The notes under the pieces are model-generated. The model saw only the letters and a program-made list of their open reading frames with translations, ran no database searches and was not told where the DNA came from. A program made the position numbers and the translations under genes. A stretch of DNA of 64,000 bases, taken from assembly GCF_933775445.1 (NCBI RefSeq), contig NW_026089419.1:248001-312000 (forward strand), given 5' to 3'. This DNA comes from Argentina anserina (Eukaryota > Streptophyta > Magnoliopsida > Rosales > Rosaceae). Position 1 is the first letter of the stretch. Each line of letters begins with the position of its first letter. This document shows positions 52,158 to 62,187 of the stretch, in pieces.

Positions 52158-52642
52158 AGATACTCAAACGAGAAATGAAAAGATACACAATTGGAATAGT
52201 AAAGATACGCAAACGATGTAAAGATACACAATTGGAATAGTAAAGATACGCAAACGATTTAAAGATACTCAGTTTGAAAGAAACACACTCCCACACTTGC
52301 AAAACTCTCAAATACAATAGAAACTCGCATCAGAAGCCTTACATAAAGATACTCAAACGAGAAATGAAAAGATACACAATTGGAATAGTAAAGATACGCA
52401 AACGATGTAAAGATACTCAGTTTGAAAGAAACACACTCCCACACTTGCAAAACTCTCAAATACAATAGAAACTCGCATCAGAAGCCTTACAGAAAGATAC
52501 TCAAACGAGAAATGAAAAGATACACAATTGGAATAGTAAAGATACGCAAACGATGTAAAGATACTCAGTTTGAAAGAAACACACTCCCACACTTGCAAAA
52601 CTCTCAAATACAATAGAAACTCGCATCAGAAGCCTTACAGAA

Positions 52643-52872
52643 AGATACTCAAACGAGAAATGAAAAGATACACAATTGGAATAGTAAAGATACGCAAACG
52701 ATGTAAAGATACACAATTGGAATAGTAAAGATACGCAAACGATGTAAAGATACACAATTGGAATAGTAAAGATACGCAAACGATGTAAAGATACTCAGTT
52801 TGAAAGAAACACACTCCCACACTTGCAAAACTCTCAAATACAATAGAAACTCGCATCAGAAGCCTTACAGAA
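52643..52872 (+). repeat. T monomer directly after an S pair
   Basis: Third case of adjacent S (52,495-52,642) and T. Copy of 50,567 at +2,076 without its cataattgg variant. Confidence 0.94.
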
Positions 52873-53061
52873 AGATACTCAAACGAGAAATGAAAAGATA
52901 CACAATTGGAATAGTAAAGATACGCAAACGATGTAAAGATACACAATTGGAATAGTAAAGATAAGCAAACGATGTAAAGATACTCAGTTTGAAAGAAACA
53001 CACTCCCACACTTGCAAAACTCTCCAATAAAATAGAAACTCGCATCAGAAGCCTTACAGAA

Positions 53062-53291
53062 AGATACTCAAACGAGAAATGAAAAGATACACAATTGGAA
53101 TAGTAAAGATACGCAAACGATGTAAAGATACACAATTGGAATAGTAAAGATACGCAAACGATGTAAAGATACACAATTGGAATAGTAAAGATACGCAAAC
53201 GATGTAAAGATACTCAGTTTGAAAGAAACACACTCCCACACTTGCAAAACTCTCAAATACAATAGAAACTCGCATCAGAAGCCTTACAGAA
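53062..53291 (+). repeat. T monomer
   Basis: Copy of 50,986-51,215 at +2,076. Confidence 0.93.
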
Positions 53292-53670
53292 AGATACTCA
53301 AACGAGAAATGAAAAGATACACAATTGGAATAGTAAAGATACGCAAACGATGTAAAGATACACAATTGGAATAGTAAAGATAAGCAAACGATGTAAAGAT
53401 ACTCAGTTTGAAAGAAACACACTCCCACACTTGCAAAACTCTCAAATACAATAGAAACTCGCATCAGAAGCCTTACAGAAAGATACTCAAACGAGAAATG
53501 AAAAGATACACAATTGGAATAGTAAAAATACGCAAACGATGTAAAGATACACAATTGGAATAGTAAAGATACGCAAACGATGTAAAGATACTCAGTTTGA
53601 AAGAAACACACTCCCACACTTGCAAAACTCTCAAATTCAATAGAAACTCGCATCTAAAAGCCTTACAGAA

Positions 53671-53900
53671 AGATACTCAAACGAGAAATGAAAAGATACA
53701 CAATTGGAATAGTAAAGATACGCAAACGATGTAAAGATACACAATTGGAATAGTAAAGATACGCAAACGATGTAAAGATACACAATTGGAATAGTAAAGA
53801 TACGCAAACGATGTAAAGATACTCAGTTTGAAAGAAACACACTCCCACACTTGCAAAACTCTCAAATACAATAGAAACTCGCATCAGAAGCCTTACAGAA
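53671..53900 (+). repeat. T monomer opening the 4,092-bp unit
   Basis: Copy of 51,595-51,824 at +2,076; copied again at 57,763. It is the only T in its 4,092-bp unit, so it marks the unit start. Confidence 0.94.
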
Positions 53901-54233
53901 AGATACTCAAACGAGAAATGAAAAGATACACAAATGGAATAGTAAAGATACGCAAACGATGTAAAGATACACAATTGGAATAGTAAAGATACGCAAACGA
54001 TGTAAAGATACTCAGTTTGAAAGAAACACACTCCCACACTTGCAAAACTCTCAAACGAGAAATGAAAAGATACACAATTGGAATAGTAAAAATACGCAAA
54101 CGATGTAAAGATACACAATTCGAATAGTAAAGATACGCAAACGATGTAAAGATACTCAGTTTGAAAGAAACACACTCCCACACTTGCAAAACTCTCAAAT
54201 ACAATAGAAACTCGCATCAGAAGCCTTACAGAA
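53901..54233 (+). repeat. D-L compound monomer, 333 bp
   Basis: Junction ctcaaa at 54,050-54,055. Copy of 51,825-52,157 at +2,076 with the same cacaaatgg and cacaattcg. Confidence 0.95.
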
Positions 54234-54567
54234 AGATACTCAAACGAGAAATGAAAAGATACACAATTGGAATAGTAAAGATACGCAAACGATGTAAAGA
54301 TACACAATTGGAATAGTAAAGATACGCAAACGATTTAAAGATACTCAGTTTGAAAGAAACACACTCCCACACTTGCAAAACTCTCAAACGAGAAATGAAA
54401 AGATACACAATTGGAATAGTAAAAATACGCAAACGATGTAAAAATACACAATTGGAATAGTAAAGATACGCAAACGATGTAAAGATACTCAGTTTGAAAG
54501 AAACACACTCCCACACTTGCAAAACTCTCAAATTCAATAGAAACTCGCATCTAAAAGCCTTACAGAA
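54234..54567 (+). repeat. D-L compound monomer, 334 bp
   Basis: Junction ctcaaa at 54,383-54,388, preceded by cgatttaaag as in the 48,073 and 49,435 compounds. The L part has two aaaaatac words. Confidence 0.95.
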
Positions 54568-55134
54568 AGATACTCAAACGAGAAATGAAAAGATACACAA
54601 TTGGAATAGCAAAGATACGCAAACGATGTAAAGATACACAATTGGAATAGTAAAGATACGCAAACGATGTAAAGATACTCAGTTTGAAAGAAACACACTC
54701 CCACACTTGCAAAACTCTCAAATACAATAGAAACTCGCATCAGAAGCCTTACAGAAAGATACTCAAACGAGAAATGAAAAGATACACAATTGGAATAGTA
54801 AAGATACGCAAACGATGTAAAGATACACAATTGGAATAGTAAAGATACGCAAACGATGTAAAGATACTCAGTTTGAAAGAAACACACTCCCACACTTGCA
54901 AAACTCTCAAATACAATAGAAACTCGCATCAGAAGCCTTACAGAAAGATACTCAAACGAGAAATGAAAAGATACACAATTGGAATAGTAAAGATACGCAA
55001 ACGATGTAAAGATACACAATTGGAATAGTAAAGATAAGCAAACGATGTAAAGATACTCAGTTTGAAAGAAACACACTCCCACACTTGCAAAACTCTCCAA
55101 TACAATAGAAACTCGCATCAGAAGTGTTACAGAA

Positions 55135-55467
55135 AGATACTCAAACGAGAAATGAAAAGATACACAATTGGAATAGTAAAAATACGCAAACGATGTAAAG
55201 ATACACAATTGGAATAGTAAAGATACGCAAACGATGTAAAGATACTCAGTTTGAAAGAAACACACTCCCACACTTGCAAAACTCTCAAACGAGAAATGAA
55301 AAGATACACAATTGGAATAGTAAAAATACGCAAACGATGTAAAGATACACAATTGGAATAGTAAAGATACGCAAACGATGTAAAGATACTCAGTTTGAAA
55401 GAAACACACTCCCACACTTGCAAAACTCTCAAATACAATAGAAACTCGCATCAGAAGCCTTACAGAA
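55135..55467 (+). repeat. D-L compound monomer, 333 bp
   Basis: Junction ctcaaa at 55,284-55,289. Both D and L parts carry aaaaatacgc (L copy at 55,322). It is preceded by the agaagtgtt tail. Confidence 0.95.
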
Positions 55468-57762
55468 AGATACTCAAACGAGAAATGAAAAGATACACAA
55501 TTGGAATAGTAAAGATACGCAAACGATGTAAAGATACACAATTGGAATAGTAAAGATACGCAAACGATGTAAAGATACTAAGTTTGAAAGAAACACACTC
55601 CCACACTTGCAAAACTCTCAAATACAATAGAAACTCGCATCAGAAGCCTTACAGAAAGATACTCAAACGAGAAATGAAAAGATACACAATTGGAATAGTA
55701 AAGATACGCAAACGATGTAAAAATACACAATTGGAATAGTAAAGATACGCAAACGATGTAAAGATACTCAGATTGAAAGAAACACACTCCCACACTTGCA
55801 AAACTCTCAAATACAATAGAAACTCGCATCAGAAGCCTTACATAAAGATACTCAAACGAGAAATGAAAAGATACACAATTGGAATAGTAAAGATACGCAA
55901 ACGATGTAAAGATACTCAGTTTGAAAGAAACACACTCCCACACTTGCAAAACTCTCAAATACAATAGAAACTCGCATCAGAAGCCTTACAGAAAGATACT
56001 CAAACGAGAAATGAAAAGATACACAATTGGAATAGTAAAGATACGCAAACGATGTAAAGATACTCAGTTTGAAAGAAACACACTCCCACACTTGCAAAAC
56101 TCTCAAATACAATAGAAACTCGCATCAGAAGCCTTACAGAAAGATACTCAAACGAGAAATGAAAAGATACACAATTGGAATAGTAAAGATACGCAAACGA
56201 TGTAAAGATACACAATTGGAATAGTAAAGATACGCAAACGATGTAAAGATACTCAGTTTGAAAGAAACACACTCCCACACTTGCAAAACTCTCAAATTCA
56301 ATAGAAACTCGCATCAAAAAGCGTTACAGAAAGATACTCAAACGAGAAATGAAAAGATACACAATTGGAATAGTAAAGATACGCAAACGATGTAAAGATA
56401 CACAATTGGAATAGTAAAGATACGCAAACGATGTAAAGATACTCAGTTTGAAAGAAACACACTCCCACACTTGCAAAACTCTCAAATACAATAGAAACTC
56501 GCATCAGAAGCCTTACAGAAAGATACTCAAACGAGAAATGAAAAGATACACAATTGGAATAGTAAAGATACGCAAATGATGTAAAGATACACAATTGGAA
56601 TAGTAAAGATACGCAAACGATGTAAAGATACTCAGTTTGAAAGAAACACACTCCCACACTTGCAAAACTCTCAAATACAATAGAAACTCGCATCAGAAGC
56701 CTTACAGAAAGATACTCAAACTAGAAATGAAAAGATACACAATTGGAATAGTAAAGATACGCAAACGATGTAAAGATACACAATTGGAATAGTAAAGATA
56801 AGCAAACGATGTAAAGATACTCAGTTTGAAAGAAACACACTCCCACACTTGCAAAACTCTCCAATAAAATAGAAACTCGCATCAGAAGCCTTAGAGAAAG
56901 ATACTCAAACGAGAAATGAAAAGATACACAATTGGAATAGTAAAAATACGCAAACGATGTAAAGATACACAATTGGAATAGTAAAGATACGCAAACGATG
57001 TAAAGATACTCAGTTTGAAAGAAACACACTCCCACACTTGCAAAACTCTCAAATACAATAGAAACTCGCATCAGAAGCCTTACAGAAAGATACTCAAACG
57101 AGAAATGAAAAGATACACAATTGGAATAGTAAAGATACGCAAACGATGTAAAGATACACAATTGGAATAGTAAAGATACGCAAACGATGTAAAGATACTC
57201 AGTTTGAAAGAAACACACTCCCACACTTGCAAAACTCTCAAATACAATAGAAACTCGCATCAGAAGCCTTACATAAAGATACTCAAACGAGAAATGAAAA
57301 GATACACAATTGGAATAGTAAAGATACGCAAACGATGTAAAGATACTCAGTTTGAAAGAAACACACTCCCACACTTGCAAAACTCTCAAATACAATAGAA
57401 ACTCGCATCAGAAGCCTTACAGAAAGATACTCAAACGAGAAATGAAAAGATACACAATTGGAATAGTAAAGATACGCAAACGATGTAAAGATACTCAGTT
57501 TGAAAGAAACACACTCCCACACTTGCAAAACTCTCAAATACAATAGAAACTCGCATTAGAAGCCTTACAGAAAGATACTCAAACGAGAAATGAAAAGATA
57601 CACAATTGGAATAGTAAAGATACGCAAACGATGTAAAGATACACAATTGGAATAGTAAAGATACGCAAACGATGTAAAGATACTCAGTTTGAAAGAAACA
57701 CACTCCCACACTTGCAAAACTCTCAAATTCAATAGAAACTCGCATCTAAAAGCCTTACAGAA

Positions 57763-57992
57763 AGATACTCAAACGAGAAATGAAAAGATACACAATTGGA
57801 ATAGTAAAGATACGCAAACGATGTAAAGATACACAATTGGAATAGTAAAGATACGCAAACGATGTAAAGATACACAATTGGAATAGTAAAGATACGCAAA
57901 CGATGTAAAGATACTCAGTTTGAAAGAAACACACTCCCACACTTGCAAAACTCTCAAATACAATAGAAACTCGCATCAGAAGCCTTACAGAA
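57763..57992 (+). repeat. T monomer opening the enlarged 5,856-bp unit
   Basis: Copy of 53,671-53,900 at +4,092. It is the last T in the window. Confidence 0.94.
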
Positions 57993-58325
57993 AGATACTC
58001 AAACGAGAAATGAAAAGATACACAAATGGAATAGTAAAGATACGCAAACGATGTAAAGATACACAATTGGAATAGTAAAGATACGCAAACGATGTAAAGA
58101 TACTCAGTTTGAAAGAAACACACTCCCACACTTGCAAAACTCTCAAACGAGAAATGAAAAGATACACAATTGGAATAGTAAAAATACGCAAACGATGTAA
58201 AGATACACAATTCGAATAGTAAAGATACGCAAACGATGTAAAGATACTCAGTTTGAAAGAAACACACTCCCACACTTGCAAAACTCTCAAATACAATAGA
58301 AACTCGCATCAGAAGCCTTACAGAA
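57993..58325 (+). repeat. D-L compound monomer, 333 bp
   Basis: Junction ctcaaa at 58,142-58,147. Copy of 53,901-54,233 at +4,092. Confidence 0.95.
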
Positions 58326-58659
58326 AGATACTCAAACGAGAAATGAAAAGATACACAATTGGAATAGTAAAGATACGCAAACGATGTAAAGATACACAAT
58401 TGGAATAGTAAAGATACGCAAACGATTTAAAGATACTCAGTTTGAAAGAAACACACTCCCACACTTGCAAAACTCTCAAACGAGAAATGAAAAGATACAC
58501 AATTGGAATAGTAAAGATACGCAAACGATGTAAAAATACACAATTGGAATAGTAAAGATACGCAAACGATGTAAAGATACTCAGTTTGAAAGAAACACAC
58601 TCCCACACTTGCAAAACTCTCAAATTCAATAGAAACTCGCATCTAAAAGCCTTACAGAA
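58326..58659 (+). repeat. D-L compound monomer, 334 bp
   Basis: Junction ctcaaa at 58,475-58,480. Copy of 54,234-54,567 at +4,092, but the first aaaaatac of the L part has become aaagatac (58,511-58,518). Confidence 0.95.
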
Positions 58660-60423
58660 AGATACTCAAACGAGAAATGAAAAGATACACAATTGGAATA
58701 GCAAAGATACGCAAACGATGTAAAGATACACAATTGGAATAGTAAAGATACGCAAACGATGTAAAGATACTCAGTTTGAAAGAAACACACTCCCACACTT
58801 GCAAAACTCTCAAATACAATAGAAACTCGCATCAGAAGCCTTACAGAAAGATACTCAAACGAGAAATGAAAAGATACACAATTGGAATAGTAAAGATACG
58901 CAAACGATGTAAAGATACACAATTGGAATAGTAAAGATACGCAAACGATGTAAAGATACTCAGTTTGAAAGAAACACACTCCCACACTTGCAAAACTCTC
59001 AAATACAATAGAAACTCGCATCAGAAGCCTTACAGAAAGATACTCAAACGAGAAATGAAAAGATACACAATTGGAATAGTAAAGATACGCAAACGATGTA
59101 AAGATACACAATTGGAATAGTAAAGATAAGCAAACGATGTAAAGATACTCAGTTTGAAAGAAACACACTCCCACACTTGCAAAACTCTCCAATACAATAG
59201 AAACTCGCATCAGAAGTGTTACAGAAAGATACTCAAACGAGAAATGAAAAGATACACAATTGGAATAGTAAAAATACGCAAACGATGTAAAGATACACAA
59301 TTGGAATAGTAAAGATACGCAAACGATGTAAAGATACTCAGTTTGAAAGAAACACACTCCCACACTTGCAAAACTCTCAAACGAGAAATGAAAAGATACA
59401 CAATTGGAATAGTAAAGATACGCAAACGATGTAAAGATACACAATTGGAATAGTAAAGATACGCAAACGATGTAAAGATACTCAGTTTGAAAGAAACACA
59501 CTCCCACACTTGCAAAACTCTCAAATACAATAGAAACTCGCATCAGAAGCCTTACAGAAAGATACTCAAACGAGAAATGAAAAGATACACAATTGGAATA
59601 GTAAAGATACGCAAACGATGTAAAGATACACAATTGGAATAGTAAAGATACGCAAACGATGTAAAGATACTAAGTTTGAAAGAAACACACTCCCACACTT
59701 GCAAAACTCTCAAATACAATAGAAACTCGTATCAGAAGCCTTACAGAAAGATACTCAAACGAGAAATGAAAAGATACACAATTGGAATAGTAAAGATACG
59801 CAAACGATGTAAAAATACACAATTGGAATAGTAAAGATACGCAAACGATGTAAAGATACTCAGTTTGAAAGAAACACACTCCCACACTTGCAAAACTCTA
59901 AAATACAATAGAAACTCGCATCAGAAGCCTTACATAAAGATACTCAAACGAGAAATGAAAAGATACACAATTGGAATAGTAAAGATACGCAAACGATGTA
60001 AAGATACTCAGTTTGAAAGAAACACACTCCCACACTTGCAGAACTCTCAAATACAATAGAAACTCGCATCAGAAGCCTTACAGAAAGATACTCAAACGAG
60101 AAATGAAAAGATACACAATTGGAATAGTAAAGATACGCAAACGATGTAAAGATACTCAGTTTGAAAGAAACACACTCCCACACTTGCAAAACTCTCAAAT
60201 ACAATAGAAACTCGCATCAGAAGCCTTACAGAAAGATACTCAAACGAGAAATGAAAAGATACACAATTGGAATAGTAAAGATACGCAAACGATGTAAAGA
60301 TACACAATTGGAATAGTAAAGATACGCAAACGATGTAAAGATACTCAGTTTGAAAGAAACACACTCCCACACTTGCAAAACTCTCAAATTCAATAGAAAC
60401 TCGCATCTAAAAGCCTTACAGAA
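58660..60423 (+). repeat. 1,764-bp tandem duplication, copy 1
   Basis: Order L3, D L, L2, S2, L. Markers are gaatagcaaag, agaagtgtt (59,212), ctaagtttg (59,670), actcgtatc (59,727), ctctaaaatac (59,896), cttacataaag (59,930) and gcagaactc (60,038). Base 59,417 is g, where both related copies have a. Confidence 0.95.
59227..59559 (+). repeat. D-L compound monomer, 333 bp
   Basis: Junction ctcaaa at 59,376-59,381. Copy of 55,135-55,467 at +4,092, with g instead of a at 59,417. Confidence 0.95.
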
Positions 60424-62187
60424 AGATACTCAAACGAGAAATGAAAAGATACACAATTGGAATAGCAAAGATACGCAAACGATGTAAAGATACACAATTG
60501 GAATAGTAAAGATACGCAAACGATGTAAAGATACTCAGTTTGAAAGAAACACACTCCCACACTTGCAAAACTCTCAAATACAATAGAAACTCGCATCAGA
60601 AGCCTTACAGAAAGATACTCAAACGAGAAATGAAAAGATACACAATTGGAATAGTAAAGATACGCAAACGATGTAAAGATACACAATTGGAATAGTAAAG
60701 ATACGCAAACGATGTAAAGATACTCAGTTTGAAAGAAACACACTCCCACACTTGCAAAACTCTCAAATACAATAGAAACTCGCATCAGAAGCCTTACAGA
60801 AAGATACTCAAACGAGAAATGAAAAGATACACAATTGGAATAGTAAAGATACGCAAACGATGTAAAGATACACAATTGGAATAGTAAAGATAAGCAAACG
60901 ATGTAAAGATACTCAGTTTGAAAGAAACACACTCCCACACTTGCAAAACTCTCCAATACAATAGAAACTCGCATCAGAAGTGTTACAGAAAGATACTCAA
61001 ACGAGAAATGAAAAGATACACAATTGGAATAGTAAAAATACGCAAACGATGTAAAGATACACAATTGGAATAGTAAAGATACGCAAACGATGTAAAGATA
61101 CTCAGTTTGAAAGAAACACACTCCCACACTTGCAAAACTCTCAAACGAGAAATGAAAAGATACACAATTGGAATAGTAAAAATACGCAAACGATGTAAAG
61201 ATACACAATTGGAATAGTAAAGATACGCAAACGATGTAAAGATACTCAGTTTGAAAGAAACACACTCCCACACTTGCAAAACTCTCAAATACAATAGAAA
61301 CTCGCATCAGAAGCCTTACAGAAAGATACTCAAACGAGAAATGAAAAGATACACAATTGGAATAGTAAAGATACGCAAACGATGTAAAGATACACAATTG
61401 GAATAGTAAAGATACGCAAACGATGTAAAGATACTAAGTTTGAAAGAAACACACTCCCACACTTGCAAAACTCTCAAATACAATAGAAACTCGTATCAGA
61501 AGCCTTACAGAAAGATACTCAAACGAGAAATGAAAAGATACACAATTGGAATAGTAAAGATACGCAAACGATGTAAAAATACACAATTGGAATAGTAAAG
61601 ATACGCAAACGATGTAAAGATACTCAGTTTGAAAGAAACACACTCCCACACTTGCAAAACTCTAAAATACAATAGAAACTCGCATCAGAAGCCTTACATA
61701 AAGATACTCAAACGAGAAATGAAAAGATACACAATTGGAATAGTAAAGATACGCAAACGATGTAAAGATACTCAGTTTGAAAGAAACACACTCCCACACT
61801 TGCAGAACTCTCAAATACAATAGAAACTCGCATCAGAAGCCTTACAGAAAGATACTCAAACGAGAAATGAAAAGATACACAATTGGAATAGTAAAGATAC
61901 GCAAACGATGTAAAGATACTCAGTTTGAAAGAAACACACTCCCACACTTGCAAAACTCTCAAATACAATAGAAACTCGCATCAGAAGCCTTACAGAAAGA
62001 TACTCAAACGAGAAATGAAAAGATACACAATTGGAATAGTAAAGATACGCAAACGATGTAAAGATACACAATTGGAATAGTAAAGATACGCAAACGATGT
62101 AAAGATACTCAGTTTGAAAGAAACACACTCCCACACTTGCAAAACTCTCAAATTCAATAGAAACTCGCATCTAAAAGCGTTACAGAA
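60424..62187 (+). repeat. 1,764-bp tandem duplication, copy 2
   Basis: All markers of copy 1 recur at +1,764. The differences found are a at 61,181 (g at 59,417) and g at 62,179 (c at 60,415); the latter belongs to the right flank inherited from the 4,092-bp unit. Confidence 0.95.
60991..61323 (+). repeat. D-L compound monomer, 333 bp
   Basis: Junction ctcaaa at 61,140-61,145. Copy of 59,227-59,559 at +1,764, retaining a at 61,181. Confidence 0.95.

Larger units (their letters stand above)
40767..52346 (+). repeat. Domain IIIa: S-free array rich in T and D monomers
   Basis: No 148-bp monomer occurs in these 11.6 kb, whereas the preceding 40.8 kb averages one about every 590 bp. The distances close exactly as 6 L; T L3; T; D L; D L; 8 L; T L3; 4 L; T L3; T; 2 L; D L; T L3; T; D L; T L3; T; L; T; 2 L; T; D L; L. 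The domain markers are aaaaatacgc in the first cassette, agataagcaaac in the second cassette, and ctctccaata in the tail, usually on adjacent monomers in fixed order. Confidence 0.88.
50567..52642 (+). repeat. Higher-order unit, 2,076 bp, copy 1
   Basis: Order T L T L2 T D L L S2. Its first T is also the closing T of the second 1,362-bp unit, so the two systems overlap. Markers are cacaaatgg (51,854), the deletion junction (51,974), cacaattcg (52,037) and cgatttaaag (52,255). Confidence 0.9.
52643..54385 (+). repeat. Higher-order unit, 2,076 bp, copy 2 (3' part replaced)
   Basis: It matches copy 1 at +2,076 through cgatttaaag (54,331). It switches at the tail near 54,383, where the 45-bp deletion appears instead of the normal tail and S pair. 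Private differences are loss of cataattgg in the first T and a reverted ctctcaaata near 53,440. Confidence 0.88.
53671..57762 (+). repeat. Higher-order unit, 4,092 bp, copy 1
   Basis: Order T, D L, D L, L3, D L, L2, S2, L6, S2, L. Lengths sum exactly: 230+333+334+567+333+378+296+1135+296+190. Markers in order are gaatagcaaag (54,604), agaagtgtt (55,120), ctaagtttg (55,578), cttacataaag (55,838), gcgttacag (56,321), caaactagaaat (56,718), ccttagagaaag (56,890) and a second cttacataaag (57,269). Confidence 0.93.
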
